Position numbers and translations under genes: made by a program. Below are positions 25,148 to 34,168 of a DNA stretch of 64,000 bases, piece by piece (within the stretch, counting starts at the first letter, position 1; each line of letters starts with the position of its first letter). The notes under the pieces are model-generated. The model worked only from the letters and a program-made list of their open reading frames with translations. It made no database searches and had not been told where the DNA came from. The stretch comes from Mesorhizobium tianshanense (lineage in GTDB: Bacteria; Pseudomonadota; Alphaproteobacteria; Rhizobiales; Rhizobiaceae), in the NCBI RefSeq assembly GCF_007830515.1, contig NZ_VLKT01000008.1:1-64000 (forward strand). The letters are read 5' to 3'.

Positions 25148-26180
25148 TCATTGGGGCCTGCCCGCCGCCATGATGGCCTCCGGCGTCAGGCCGGGCGATC
25201 CACGCCTTTCCTGCTCTGCCTTGCGCACCAGCGCCGTGATCCGCTTTATCAGTGGTGCCGGCGTGCCCGCTGTTCGCCAGGCGCAGGATCGCGCCTTGCA
25301 ATTCGTCGATCTCGGTCGGTCGGCCGCGCTGCAGATCGTCCCACATCGACGAGCGCGCTTCGGGATCGATCGCGAGCATACGCCGCGCCAGAATCTTGAA
25401 CAGCCAGTCGGGCAGACGGAGCACTTTTGGCAACAGCGCGGGACGCAGGCCGGCGATCCGTGCCGGCTCAATGTTCGAAGCCCGCATTGCGGCCAACGCC
25501 TCGTCGATCTGGCCGGCCAAAATCAGCCGCCAGCGGCGGTCTGTCAATTGCGCTGCCAGCGGCAGGCCGCAAAGCGCCACCAGCGCGTTGTTCAGGTTGA
25601 GCAGCAGCTTGCCCCACAGCACCGCTGTCATGTCGCCGTGCTCGGTTACGGCAAACCCGTCGACATCGAGGAGATCGACGAGGCCAGCTACCCCGTCTTC
25701 GATCATCACCTTGCCTTCGCTGGCGCGATGCACGCGAAGCGGCAATTCGCCACCCGGCGACTGGACCACGTTGAACGGCACCATGCCGGCGAGCACAAAC
25801 CGCCCGGCGAGCCCGGCCCGCAGCCTGTCGGCATTGTCGACGCCGTTCTGCAGGCTGACCACCACCGCGTCCGGGCGGGCATGGGCGGCAATGAGCGCCG
25901 CCATCTCTTGCGTCGCGCCGCTCTTGACCGTTACCAGGATCATTTCGGCACCGGGCAAGGCGACCGCCGGATCGGTGGTGACCGAAGTTGCATCAGCCCT
26001 GATGAGGCGGTCACGGCCATCAAGGTCGGTGACCCGCAACCCATGCTTCCGCAAGGCCTCGCCAATGCGCGACCGAGCCAGCAGAATCACCTGCCGTCCG
26101 GCGAGCGCCAGGCAACCGCCGGCATAGCAACCAATGCTGCCGGCTCCGGCAACGACGATCGTTTTATTCTCGTTGGCCAT
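25148..26180 (-). pseudogene. Ketopantoate reductase-like protein, C-terminal frameshift
   Basis: A 6-phosphogluconate-dehydrogenase-fold protein of the ApbA/PanE family (2-dehydropantoate 2-reductase, NADPH to pantoate, or a paralogue). The N-terminus has VAGAGSIGCYAG for NADP, then VSLQNGVDN, GKLLLNLNNALVALCG with the catalytic Lys, and SSMWDDLQRGRPTEIDELQG. After LRLAN (about 25270) the frame is lost. The expected ending (AGTPAPLIKRITALVRKAEQ ... PEAIMAAGRP) is in another frame and stops at 25148. The offset fits a one-base insertion near 25268-25275. The conserved catalytic residues precede the shift, so a longer, altered C-terminus might still fold. Confidence 0.85.
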
Positions 26181-26296
26181 CCGATAGTTCTGCCTTGGCC
26201 TGCAACTATACGACATGAAACCATAATGTCGGCGGCATGACTGGCCCTCATGTCTGGCCGTGACAGGCCTTCCGCTTTCGACTATCGCTTTTGCCC

Positions 26297-27496
26297 ATGA
26301 CCTTGCCGACCGACCCCGCCGCAAACCTCGCCGCCCTGATCCGCTGCGCCTCCGTGACGCCTGCCGAAGGTGGAGCCCTGGGCGCGCTGGCGACAATGCT
26401 GAAGCCACTCGGCTTTTCCGTCGAGCGCCCGGTGTTTTCCGAGGACGGCACGCCCGATATCGAAAATCTCTATGCGCGCCGCTCCGGCAACGGGCCGCAT
26501 CTGATGTTCGCCGGGCACACAGACGTAGTGCCGGTCGGCGACGAGGCCTCATGGACGCATCCGCCTTTCGCCGCCGAGGTCGCCAAGGGCGAGATGTTCG
26601 GTCGCGGCGCCGTCGACATGAAGGGCGGCATCGCCTGCTTCATCGCCGCGGTGGCGCGCCATGTCGAGTCGAAAGGCGGCCCGAAAGGCTCGGTCTCGCT
26701 GCTGATCACCGGCGATGAAGAAGGACCGGCCATCAACGGCACGATAAAGTTGCTCGAATGGGCGGCTGCCAGGGGCGAGAAATGGGACGCCTCGATCGTC
26801 GGCGAGCCAACCAACCCCGACGCGCTCGGCGACATGATCAAGATCGGCCGGCGCGGCTCTTTGTCCGGCAGCATCATCGTCAATGGGCGGCAGGGCCACG
26901 CCGCCTATCCGCAGCTTGCCGACAACCCGGTGCGCGGGCTGATGACGCTGGCCGACGCCTTGCTGCATCCCGTCTTCGACAAAGGCACAAAGGATTTCCA
27001 GGCGACCAACCTGGAGGTGACCTCGATCGATGTCGGCAATCCGGCCACCAACGTCATTCCGGCGAAGGCGACCGCCATCTTCAACATCCGCTTCAACGAC
27101 ACATGGACCGCCGAGACCATCCAGGCGGAAATCCACAACCGTCTCGACAAGGCGGCCAAGCGCAAGAAATACCGGACCGGCAAGACAACGGCTGTCGACT
27201 ACGAGCTCGTCTGGCGCGACCGGCCGAGCCACGTCTTCCTCACCCGCGACGACCGGCTGATCGAAGCGCTCAGCGGTTCGGTCAAGGCGGTGATCGGCAG
27301 GAAACCGGCGCTTTCCACCTCCGGCGGCACCTCCGACGCGCGCTTCATCAAGGACTATTGTCCGGTGGTCGAGTTCGGGCTGGTCGGTAAGACCATGCAC
27401 ATGGTCGATGAACGCGTCGCGCTTGCCGACCTGGAGACGCTGACACAGATCTATCGCCGCTTCATCGAAGACTGGTTCGAGCGAGGCGTATCGTAG
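26297..27496 (+). CDS. dapE: Succinyl-diaminopimelate desuccinylase
   Basis: A 399-residue M20-family di-zinc hydrolase producing LL-diaminopimelate from its N-succinyl form. Metal and catalytic motifs: [22 protein letters not shown], the Glu-Glu pair in [20 protein letters not shown], the dimerisation-domain stretch [18 protein letters not shown] and the C-terminal [10 protein letters not shown] with KTMHMVDE. The ATG at 26297 is chosen over a TTG two codons earlier. It completes the succinylase branch with dapD upstream. A small membrane protein gene begins two bases after its stop. Confidence 0.96.
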   Translation: MTLPTDPAANLAALIRCASVTPAEGGALGALATMLKPLGFSVERPVFSEDGTPDIENLYARRSGNGPHLMFAGHTDVVPVGDEASWTHPPFAAEVAKGEMFGRGAVDMKGGIACFIAAVARHVESKGGPKGSVSLLITGDEEGPAINGTIKLLEWAAARGEKWDASIVGEPTNPDALGDMIKIGRRGSLSGSIIVNGRQGHAAYPQLADNPVRGLMTLADALLHPVFDKGTKDFQATNLEVTSIDVGNPATNVIPAKATAIFNIRFNDTWTAETIQAEIHNRLDKAAKRKKYRTGKTTAVDYELVWRDRPSHVFLTRDDRLIEALSGSVKAVIGRKPALSTSGGTSDARFIKDYCPVVEFGLVGKTMHMVDERVALADLETLTQIYRRFIEDWFERGVS

Positions 27497-27498
27497 TC

Positions 27499-28107
27499 AT
27501 GCTTTCGTCGGATGAAACCTATGCTTCGCTGACCGGCGCCTGGCGACTGATGCTCGGCAAGCCCGACGGACTGCGCCTGCTCGATCTTTCGGCCGACGGC
27601 TTCTGGAATTCCTTCTTCGCCATCGTCGTCGCAGCACCGGCGCTGATTGTCGGTTGGGTCGGCCTTGCCAACGAGATCGGCGATCCGAATGCATTCGCGG
27701 GGCGCTTCAGCATGCTGGTCCGTCTGGCGACGGTCGACATCGGCACCTGGGTGTTGCCGCTTGTCGGCCTTGCCTTTGTCGCACCGCGTGCCGGCATCGG
27801 CGGGCGCTTCGTCCACTATGTCGTCGCCAGCAACTGGGCGTCGGCGGTCATCGCCTGGATGATGCTGCCGGCGGCGTTGATCAGACTTTTCCTGCCGTCC
27901 ACCAACGAGTTCGCCGTGCTGACAGCGCTGCTTTTGTTTGCGCTGTCAATGGTCATGACCTGGCGGATGACGAACGTCGCCATCGGCAGGGGCGCCGCCG
28001 TCGGCACCGCTGTCTTCGCCGGCATGTTCGTGGCGTCGCTGGCGGTTTGGTTCGGCATGGAGGCACTGCTCGGGATCGGTGCACCAAATCAACCGTCCGT
28101 CGGATAG
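27499..28107 (+). CDS. Hypothetical polytopic membrane protein
   Basis: A 202-residue protein with about five hydrophobic helices: [20 protein letters not shown], then [47 protein letters not shown] and [20 protein letters not shown]. It has no recognisable catalytic motif and resembles Yip1-like helical membrane proteins only in general layout. It starts two bases after dapE and is therefore almost certainly co-transcribed. Its 3' end overlaps the stop region of the convergent truA by 19 bases. Confidence 0.8.
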   Translation: MLSSDETYASLTGAWRLMLGKPDGLRLLDLSADGFWNSFFAIVVAAPALIVGWVGLANEIGDPNAFAGRFSMLVRLATVDIGTWVLPLVGLAFVAPRAGIGGRFVHYVVASNWASAVIAWMMLPAALIRLFLPSTNEFAVLTALLLFALSMVMTWRMTNVAIGRGAAVGTAVFAGMFVASLAVWFGMEALLGIGAPNQPSVG

Positions 28108-28844
28108 TCCACACCGACGAGAAAAAGCCCGTCGGGCGGCGCCACCTGGCCGCAGGCTGCCCGGTCGCGCGCATCGAGCGCCGCCTTCAGGTCGGCAATT
28201 GTCCAGCCACCTTCGCCGACGCGCTTCAGCGAGCCGACCATGGAGCGCACCTGATTGTGCAGGAACGAGCGCGCCGAGGCTCGCACTTCGATCACGTCAG
28301 CCAGACGACTGACGTCCAGCCGGTCGAGCGTGCGAACCGGGCTGTCGGCTTGGCATTGGGTCGAGCGGAACGTGGTGAAATCATGCCGCCCCAGCAGCAC
28401 TTTTGCCGCCTCGTGCATGGCTTCGGTGTCGAGACGCTTCGGCACCCACCAGATCTTGCCCTTGTCGAGCGCCGCCGGCGCGCGCCGGTTGACGATGCGG
28501 TAGAGATAGTGGCGGCCGATCGCCGAGAAACGCGCGTCGAAGCTATCCGGCACGACGGCCGCCTTGAGAATGGCAATGCGCGCCTTGGCCGCTTGCAGAT
28601 GGGCGTTGACGGCATCGCGCACCTTGTCATCAGGCCATGCCTTGATGAGATCGACATGCGCCACCTGGCCGGTCGCGTGGACGCCGGCATCGGTGCGGCC
28701 GGCGCCGCGCAGCGAGACCTGCTCGCCGCAGAATTTCTCGATCGCCTGCTCGATCGCCTGCTGCACCGAAAGCTGGTCTGCCTGACGCTGCCAGCCGGCA
28801 TAGAGGCTGCCGTCATATTCGATGTCGAGGCGAAACCGCGGCAT
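28089..28844 (-). CDS. truA: tRNA pseudouridine(38-40) synthase
   Basis: A 251-residue TruA that isomerises uridines 38-40 in the tRNA anticodon arm. The catalytic Asp lies in [17 protein letters not shown]. Other family motifs are [17 protein letters not shown] at the start, [33 protein letters not shown] and the C-terminal [14 protein letters not shown]. It is the last gene of the minus-strand set def-fmt-GNAT-truA, 18 bases after the acetyltransferase stop. Confidence 0.97.
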   Translation of the reverse strand: MPRFRLDIEYDGSLYAGWQRQADQLSVQQAIEQAIEKFCGEQVSLRGAGRTDAGVHATGQVAHVDLIKAWPDDKVRDAVNAHLQAAKARIAILKAAVVPDSFDARFSAIGRHYLYRIVNRRAPAALDKGKIWWVPKRLDTEAMHEAAKVLLGRHDFTTFRSTQCQADSPVRTLDRLDVSRLADVIEVRASARSFLHNQVRSMVGSLKRVGEGGWTIADLKAALDARDRAACGQVAPPDGLFLVGVDYPTDG

Positions 28845-28862
28845 TCCTAAAGCAGGATGAGG

Positions 28863-29372
28863 TTAGGCGGCGAGCGCTGAGCCAAAGGCCGAAGCGTAGA
28901 CCAGCCTGCCGGTCTCTGGCGCTTCGCCCCAGGCCAGCGCCTGAAGCGCTTCGCCCTGGTATTCGCTTTCGAACTTTTCGGCGCGCGCATGGCTGTAGCC
29001 AAAACGGCCGTAATAGGCGGGGTCGCCAAGCACCACGGCCAGCACCTCGCCGGCGTCCTTCAGGCGGATATGCGCCTCACGGACCAGCGCGCCGCCGATG
29101 CCGGTGCCGTGGAACGACGGCTCGACCGCCAGAGGCGCCAGCGCCACCGCTGGAAAGCTCTTGCCGCCATTCTGCACGAAAAGCCGCGAAAACAGGATGT
29201 GACCCACCACCTGCCCGTCTTCGTCCGCCACCAGTTCGACGACGGCATCGCCGCCAGTGACCAGCGCGTCGACCAGTCCGGCCTCCGCCTGCTGGCCGAA
29301 TGCATGTTCCTCGACGAGGCGGATCGCCTCGCGGTCACGCGGCGTGGCCGCGCGTATAGACATCATGCTCAT
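28863..29372 (-). CDS. GNAT-family N-acetyltransferase
   Basis: A 169-residue acetyl-CoA transferase of the YhbS/COG3153 kind. [20 protein letters not shown] forms the first strand and helices. [20 protein letters not shown] is the acetyl-CoA pyrophosphate-binding R/Q-x-x-G-x-G/A-type loop, and [16 protein letters not shown] is the C-terminal signature. The acceptor is unknown. The start at 29372 overlaps the fmt stop as ATGA, so it is coupled to fmt within the def-fmt-GNAT-truA operon. That could hint at a role on translation components, but this is inference only. Confidence 0.9.
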   Translation of the reverse strand: MSMMSIRAATPRDREAIRLVEEHAFGQQAEAGLVDALVTGGDAVVELVADEDGQVVGHILFSRLFVQNGGKSFPAVALAPLAVEPSFHGTGIGGALVREAHIRLKDAGEVLAVVLGDPAYYGRFGYSHARAEKFESEYQGEALQALAWGEAPETGRLVYASAFGSALAA

Positions 29373-30304
29373 GAGAATTTCATTCCTTTTTCGAGCTTGG
29401 CCCCTCGCAAGAACTGCTGCCCGGCAATGGGCCTTCCGCCCGCACGTTGAACTTCGACCAGCCTGATCGCGCCTGACCCGCAGGCGACCGTCAGCCGGTC
29501 GTCGAGAATTCCTCCCGGCTCGCCGGCGCCATCCGAAAGCGTCGAGCGAAGCAGTTTCAGCCGTTCCAAGCGGCCGCCAATTTCGGTTTCGCACCATGCG
29601 CCGGGAAAGGGCGACAGGCCGCGAATATGATCGTGGACTTCGCCAGCAGGCCGCGTCCAGTCCACGCGCGTCTCCGCTTTATCGATCTTTTTGGCGTAGG
29701 TCACCCCCGCCGTCGCCTGTGTGGTAAATGTCAGGGCATCTCTTTCCAGCCGGGCCAGTGCTTCCACCATGAGCGCGGCACCAATGATCATCAACCGGTC
29801 GTGCAGGTCGCCGGCCGTCATATCGGGGCCGATGGCGCATTTTTCAACCATCGCCACCGGGCCGGTGTCCAAACCTTCCTCCATCCGCATCACCATCATG
29901 CCGGTCTCGGTGTCACCGGCCATGACGGCGCGCTGGATGGGTGCGGCGCCGCGCCAGCGCGGCAACAGCGAGGCGTGGCCATTGAGGCAGCCGAGCCGCG
30001 GCGCCTCGATAATGGCTCTGGGCAACAGCAATCCATAGGCGACCACGACGGCGACATCGGCCCGCAAGGCGCGAAACGCCTGCTGCTCGGCCGCGCTCTT
30101 CAGCGACACCGGCGTTCGCGCCGCGATGCCCAGCCGCTCCGCCTCGCGCTGCACCGGCGACGGCGTCAGTTCCAGCCCGCGGCGGCCGGCGGCGCGCGGC
30201 GGCTGGGTGTAGACGGCCTCTATCTCATGCCCGGCTTCGGCGATCGCCCGCAGCGTCGGCACCGAGAATTCAGGCGTACCCATGAAGATGACGCGCAGGG
30301 GCAT
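29369..30304 (-). CDS. fmt: Methionyl-tRNA formyltransferase
   Basis: A 311-residue enzyme that formylates initiator Met-tRNA using 10-formyl-tetrahydrofolate. The N-terminal domain has [17 protein letters not shown] and the catalytic region [20 protein letters not shown], with Asn-x-His (NGH) where most homologues have NxH, then the SLLPxxRG loop. D in [19 protein letters not shown] is also conserved. The C-terminal OB-like domain ([10 protein letters not shown]) binds tRNA. It lies between def (10 bases upstream) and the GNAT gene, the typical formylation/deformylation pairing. Confidence 0.97.
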   Translation of the reverse strand: MPLRVIFMGTPEFSVPTLRAIAEAGHEIEAVYTQPPRAAGRRGLELTPSPVQREAERLGIAARTPVSLKSAAEQQAFRALRADVAVVVAYGLLLPRAIIEAPRLGCLNGHASLLPRWRGAAPIQRAVMAGDTETGMMVMRMEEGLDTGPVAMVEKCAIGPDMTAGDLHDRLMIIGAALMVEALARLERDALTFTTQATAGVTYAKKIDKAETRVDWTRPAGEVHDHIRGLSPFPGAWCETEIGGRLERLKLLRSTLSDGAGEPGGILDDRLTVACGSGAIRLVEVQRAGGRPIAGQQFLRGAKLEKGMKFS

Positions 30305-30313
30305 TTTTCAGCC

Positions 30314-30859
30314 CTACCCCACCAGCTTGCCCGGCGCCTTGTTGCCCGGTGCCTTCTCCCTGGCGAGTTTCTTGAACTTCTTCACCACCATGTCGCGTTT
30401 CAGCTTCGAGATGTGGTCTATGAACAGAACGCCGTTGAGATGGTCGATCTCATGCTGCAGGCAAGTCGCCATCAGCCCTTCGGCCTCGATCTCCTGGAGC
30501 TTGCCATCGCGATCGAGGTACTTCACGCGGACAGCGGCGGGGCGTTCGACCTCGGCATAGTAATCCGGGATCGACAGGCAGCCCTCCTCGTAGACCGAGC
30601 GCTGATCGGCGCTCTCGAGGATCTCGGGATTGATGAAGACATGCGGCGCCGGCGTCTCGTCCTCCTTGGCGAGGTCGATCACCAGGATGCGCAACGGTTC
30701 GCCGACCTGGATCGCCGCCAGGCCGATGCCCGGCGCATCGTACATGGTCTCCAGCATGTCGTCGGCCAGCTTGCGCAAGGCGCCGTCGACGCGTTCGACC
30801 GGCTTCGAAACCTGGCGCAGGACGAGATCGGGAAGGATGATGAGCGGCTTGATCGACAT
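30314..30859 (-). CDS. def: Peptide deformylase
   Basis: A 181-residue iron/zinc metalloprotease removing the N-formyl group from nascent proteins. All three PDF motifs are present: [24 protein letters not shown] (metal Cys) and [17 protein letters not shown] (two metal His and the catalytic Glu). The C-terminus carries a basic tail ([14 protein letters not shown]) typical of class I enzymes that dock on the ribosome. It is the first gene of def-fmt-GNAT-truA; the promoter should lie in the 105-base gap shared with the divergent rmuC. Confidence 0.97.
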   Translation of the reverse strand: MSIKPLIILPDLVLRQVSKPVERVDGALRKLADDMLETMYDAPGIGLAAIQVGEPLRILVIDLAKEDETPAPHVFINPEILESADQRSVYEEGCLSIPDYYAEVERPAAVRVKYLDRDGKLQEIEAEGLMATCLQHEIDHLNGVLFIDHISKLKRDMVVKKFKKLAREKAPGNKAPGKLVG

Positions 30860-30964
30860 GGCGTCTCACCTAAGACCTCGCACGAAAAGCGTCAACCGGG
30901 GCGTTTGAAGCGCCGTTCACGTTTTGATCTGTGCCATCAGGCCGAATCATCTATGTTGCCCCAT

Positions 30965-32239
30965 ATGAACGACCTGACCACCATCCTGTCCGAACCAATC
31001 GCCCGGCTCGGCGCCACCACGATCACGCTCGGCCACGCTCTGGCATTTGGCGCGATCCTGTTCCTGGGCCTGTTCATGGCGCTCGTCGTCGCGCTCTGGC
31101 GGTCGGCCAAGGCGCGTGCGGTGGCGGCCGCGGAAGCCGCCGACCATGCCCGCGACGCCGAGGCGCGGATGGCCGGCATCCTGGCAAGCCAGGCCGAAAT
31201 GCAGGGCCGCATGGGCGCCATCGCCGAAGTGTTCGGGGCGCGGCAGGCCGAACTCACACAGTCGATCGGCCAGCGCCTCGACGCGATGACCGGCCGTCTC
31301 GGCCAGACCATGACCGAGCAGACGAAATCGACGCATGAGAGCCTCGCCAAACTGCAGGAACGGCTGGCGGTCATCGATATGGCGCAAGGCAACATCCAGT
31401 CGCTCGCCGGCCAGGTCGTTCAGCTTCAGGCTATCCTCTCCAACAAGCAGACGCGCGGCGCCTTCGGCCAATCGCGCATGGAGGCGATCGTCGCCGACGG
31501 CCTGCCGCACGGTGCCTACGAATTCCAGGCGACCTTGTCGAACGGCAGCCGGCCCGACTGCCTGGTGAAGATGCCGAACGGCGCGCCGGCGCTTGCCATC
31601 GACGCAAAGTTTCCGCTGGAAGCCTGGAACGCCATCCGTGCCGCCGAAGGCGCCGATTTGCAGAAGGTCGCCGCACAGTCGTTTCGGCGTGACATCGAGG
31701 TGCATGTCCGCGATATCGCCGAAAAATACCTGATCCAGGGCGAGACGCAGGACACCGCCTTCATGTTCGTGCCGTCGGAATCCGTGTTCGCCGAGATCCA
31801 CGAGAATTTCGAGGGGATTGTCCACAAGGCGCACCGCGCCCGGATCGTCATCGTCTCGCCGTCGCTGCTGATGCTGTCGATCCAGGTTATCCAGGCGATC
31901 CTCAAGGACGCACGCATGCGCGAGCAGGCGCATCTGATCCAGGGCGAAGTCATCCGGCTGATGGAGGATGTCTCGCGCCTCGACGAGCGGGTGCGCAAGC
32001 TGCAGAGCCATTTCGGCCAGTCGGCCAAGGATATCGACGATATTCTCGTCTCGACGTCGAAGGTGACCAAGCGCGGCCAGAAGATCGAGGCGCTGGAGTT
32101 CGGCGCGCAGCCGACGGAGGGCGCCGCCGGATCGGCCGAGACGACACATGGGGCCGGCGTGAAGGCCGAAGCTGGTGCGCGCGTCGCCGACTCCAAGACC
32201 GGTCAGTTGAGACTAAGGGTCGTCGAAGGCGACGACTGA
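30965..32239 (+). CDS. rmuC: RmuC-family DNA recombination protein
   Basis: A 424-residue protein with an N-terminal membrane helix (ALAFGAILFLGLFMALVVAL), a long Ala/Glu/Arg coiled coil (about residues 45-150) and the RmuC nuclease-like core. The core contains DCLVKMPNGAPALAIDAKFP, EAWNAIRAAEG and TAFMFVPSESVFAEI. RmuC limits recombination at inverted repeats and resembles endonuclease-fold proteins. The start is uncertain: ATG 30953 (MLPH before it) is also in frame, and neither has a strong ribosome site. It is divergent from def. Confidence 0.9.
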   Translation: MNDLTTILSEPIARLGATTITLGHALAFGAILFLGLFMALVVALWRSAKARAVAAAEAADHARDAEARMAGILASQAEMQGRMGAIAEVFGARQAELTQSIGQRLDAMTGRLGQTMTEQTKSTHESLAKLQERLAVIDMAQGNIQSLAGQVVQLQAILSNKQTRGAFGQSRMEAIVADGLPHGAYEFQATLSNGSRPDCLVKMPNGAPALAIDAKFPLEAWNAIRAAEGADLQKVAAQSFRRDIEVHVRDIAEKYLIQGETQDTAFMFVPSESVFAEIHENFEGIVHKAHRARIVIVSPSLLMLSIQVIQAILKDARMREQAHLIQGEVIRLMEDVSRLDERVRKLQSHFGQSAKDIDDILVSTSKVTKRGQKIEALEFGAQPTEGAAGSAETTHGAGVKAEAGARVADSKTGQLRLRVVEGDD

Positions 32240-32303
32240 GACATTGAGCCAATCCTAGGGAGCCAAATCCTAGGGGATCGAAGCTTGGGCGCCGGATCTG
32301 CCT

Positions 32304-32708
32304 TTACTGCTCCTCGACGATCGTCGTGCCTTCGAATTCCGGCAGCCAGTGCAGCGCCGAGCGGTGCCACAGCTGCCGCCTCGGCACCAGTTCGTCGCGC
32401 TGCCGCGCCGTGCCTACCCTGATGCCGTAGACCTTCGGCCCGTCGCCAACCGACGTGGCGTAGAGATGCGAACCGCACTCGCCGCAAAAGGCCTGGGCGC
32501 GCCTGGCGCCGCTCGATCCTGTCTTGATGTAGACCTTCGGCGCGCCCATGGTGATCCGATAGTGATCCTCCGGCGCCGGCACGGTCACTCGAAATGCCGT
32601 GCCCGTCAGCTTCTGGCAATCGGTGCAGTGACAAATATTGGTCTTTTCCGGATCGACTTCCGCCTCGTAAGTGATGGCGCCGCAGTGGCACCCACCGTCG
32701 ATTTTCAT
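32304..32708 (-). CDS. GFA-domain (glutathione-dependent formaldehyde-activating-like) zinc protein
   Basis: A 134-residue Mss4-like fold protein of the GFA family. Zinc cysteine motifs are CHCGAITYEAE, CHCTDCQKLTGTAF and FCGECGSHLYATS. The founding member was proposed to speed S-hydroxymethylglutathione formation, but most small GFA proteins have no proven activity, so 'zinc-binding GFA-like' is safest. The ATG at 32708 lies about six bases after GGAGGA and is preferred to the ATG at 32714 that abuts it. It is followed by the plus-strand-convergent rmuC end, with no pathway context. Confidence 0.9.
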   Translation of the reverse strand: MKIDGGCHCGAITYEAEVDPEKTNICHCTDCQKLTGTAFRVTVPAPEDHYRITMGAPKVYIKTGSSGARRAQAFCGECGSHLYATSVGDGPKVYGIRVGTARQRDELVPRRQLWHRSALHWLPEFEGTTIVEEQ

Positions 32709-32807
32709 CTTCATTCCTCCCTTCAGCCGCGCCTCGGTGCGTTCGAGCTTAACGGTGCACCCGCCGAAGCTCCACAGGCATTCACAACGCGCGAACCATC
32801 CAGTCGT

Positions 32808-33638
32808 TCAACACTGCTGCGCCGACGCCTGTTCGACGACCTCGTCGGTCCAGACCTTGAAACCGGCCAGCGTGCCCGGCCCGAAAATATGGGTCAGCGG
32901 CACGTCGGCTGCGTCGCGGCCGGAGGCGATCAGGATGCGGCCGATGCGCGGCGCGTTGTTGCGTGGGTCGAAAGCATGCCAGCGGCCACCTAGATAGACC
33001 TCCATCCAGGCGGCGAAATCCATGTCCGACCACGGTTTCGGCAGGCCGATGTCGCTGATGTAGCCGGTGCAATAGCGCGTCGGGATGTTCAAGGCGCGGC
33101 AGAAGGCGACCGCGAGATGAGCAAAGTCGCGGCAGACGCCGCTTCGCTCGCGATAGGCTTCGGCCGCCGTGCGTGTTGGCCGCGCATTGCCATAGTTGAA
33201 GATGATGTGATTGTGGACGAAATCGCAGACCGCCTGCACGCGTGGGATGCCGAGCGGTGTGTGGCCGAACAGCCGCCACGCCTCGTTCGCCAGCACGTCG
33301 CTCTCGCAATAGCGGCTCGGCAGCAGGAACAACAGCGTGTCGGACGGCAGGTCGCGCACTTCGTGCTGCCATGCCATCAGGTCGCCCATCTCGAAGGTTC
33401 CCGGATCGCGGATCACCGCGTCCGTGCCGAAGGTGAAGCGACCCGGCGGCGCGACAAGACGGTTGCACCAATTGCCGAAACTGTCGCGGTAGCTCTCGAT
33501 CGGCACCGGTGGGTTCGAGGTCAGGAAATCCGGCCGCTCGAGATCGGACGCGCGAGAATAGTGGACGTTGAGCATCGCGATCAGCGGCGTTTCCTGCGGA
33601 AAGTCGAAGCTCATCTCGCAGCCGATATGGATTCGCAT
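32808..33638 (-). CDS. Transglutaminase-like cysteine protease family protein
   Basis: A 276-residue cytosolic protein of the COG1305 type, with an N-terminal beta domain (residues about 1-120) and a transglutaminase-like core. The presumed catalytic Cys169 is in RERSGVCRDFAHLAVAFCRA, and the last core strand is WMEVYLGGRWHAFDPRN. Where classical members have HAW before the E-V-Y strand, this protein has AAW, and DPRNN replaces the DARHN seen in many relatives, so the catalytic His is not evident. C-terminal APRIGRILIASGRDAADV is typical of the subgroup. The role is unknown; relatives are often predicted peptidases. Confidence 0.85.
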   Translation of the reverse strand: MRIHIGCEMSFDFPQETPLIAMLNVHYSRASDLERPDFLTSNPPVPIESYRDSFGNWCNRLVAPPGRFTFGTDAVIRDPGTFEMGDLMAWQHEVRDLPSDTLLFLLPSRYCESDVLANEAWRLFGHTPLGIPRVQAVCDFVHNHIIFNYGNARPTRTAAEAYRERSGVCRDFAHLAVAFCRALNIPTRYCTGYISDIGLPKPWSDMDFAAWMEVYLGGRWHAFDPRNNAPRIGRILIASGRDAADVPLTHIFGPGTLAGFKVWTDEVVEQASAQQC

Positions 33639-33850
33639 TGTCGTCCTGACCGGCCTGCCGGATCATCACCCGGCGAAGGCACGGGCCGATGCTGCAGTGC
33701 GAAAAAGATCATCGCACAGACCGGCGCGGTTTACGAGCGAATTAGAAACCGGTTGACAGCCGCCGGCTGGCGACGGCGCCAGATTATGCCTCTTGCGGTC
33801 GGGCGTTTCTCTTGGTTCATTTCGCTTGCCACAATCGGAGGAAACGAATC

Positions 33851-33976
33851 ATGGCTAAAGGTGCGATGAAGGCGGGCAAAGAGGCCCGCAAGCCGAAGAA
33901 GGACGCGAAGAAACCCGCCGCTGCCCCGGCCCTGAAGGCACCGCCCGTCAAGGCGATCAAGCTCAAGGACAGGTAA
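33851..33976 (+). CDS. Small Lys/Ala/Pro-rich protein of unknown function
   Basis: A 41-residue, strongly basic protein, MAKGAMKAGKEARKPKKDAK followed by KPAAAPALKAPPVKAIKLKD and R. GGAGGA lies nine bases upstream of the ATG, an excellent ribosome site, which supports translation despite the small size. Composition resembles nucleic-acid-binding tails of histone-like proteins, and similar tiny Lys-rich proteins are frequent in Rhizobiales. It lies alone between a transglutaminase-like gene and a large hairpin. Confidence 0.6.
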   Translation: MAKGAMKAGKEARKPKKDAKKPAAAPALKAPPVKAIKLKDR

Positions 33977-34004
33977 GCTTCGGCGTTTCGACGCAAGGTC
34001 ATGA

Positions 34005-34060
34005 CCGGTGGCATTTCAGGACCAATCGATAGTCAACGATTGGTCCTGAAATGCCGCCGG
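34005..34060. repeat. 24-bp-stem inverted repeat (very stable hairpin)
   Basis: Arms 34005-34028 and 34037-34060 are complementary over 24 bases with a single G-T wobble, separated by the 8-base loop ATAGTCAA. The core arm is GGCATTTCAGGACCAATCG. No T-run follows, so it is not a standard intrinsic terminator on either strand. It separates the Lys-rich ORF (stop 33976) from the guanidine riboswitch (34103). It could be a transcript-stabilising or anti-read-through hairpin, or a member of an intergenic palindromic repeat family. Confidence 0.9.
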
Positions 34061-34102
34061 TGTTGCTGTTGATTGGGCGCGCGAAATTTCTATATCCATG
34101 CA

Positions 34103-34148
34103 GCGAAGACGGCTTCGCGCTTTCCCCGAAATCGACCGGGACGACCCG
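34103..34148 (+). promoter_or_regulatory. Guanidine-II (mini-ykkC) riboswitch controlling sugE
   Basis: Two small hairpins with ACGR tetraloops stand in tandem. P1 is GCGAAG-ACGG-CTTCGC (34103-34118) and P2 is CGGG-ACGA-CCCG (34137-34148), with an 18-base linker. This is the exact architecture of the mini-ykkC/guanidine-II class, whose two ACGR loops kiss when guanidinium binds. P2 ends 20 bases before the ATG of the guanidinium exporter gene, and the sequence between (AATGGAGCG) holds its ribosome site. So control is probably translational: guanidinium frees the site. The structure is visible by eye; the class assignment rests on known motif rules and gene context. Confidence 0.85.
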
Positions 34149-34168
34149 CAATCCAATGGAGCGTTCCG

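Noticed and set aside
26181..26552. Long minus-strand extension upstream of the ketopantoate reductase start
   Set aside because: Arg-rich shadow sequence antisense to dapE. The conserved NADP-binding start lies directly after ATG 26180.
29627..30964. Long plus-strand open frame running into the rmuC reading frame
   Set aside because: The first 440 or so codons are antisense to fmt and def and have shadow-type composition. The recognisable RmuC sequence starts only near 30953-30965.
32240..32303. Short direct repeat CCAATCCTAGGG / CCAAATCCTAGGG after rmuC
   Set aside because: Two partial copies of about 12 bases in a 64-base gap. No structure or known signal function is apparent.
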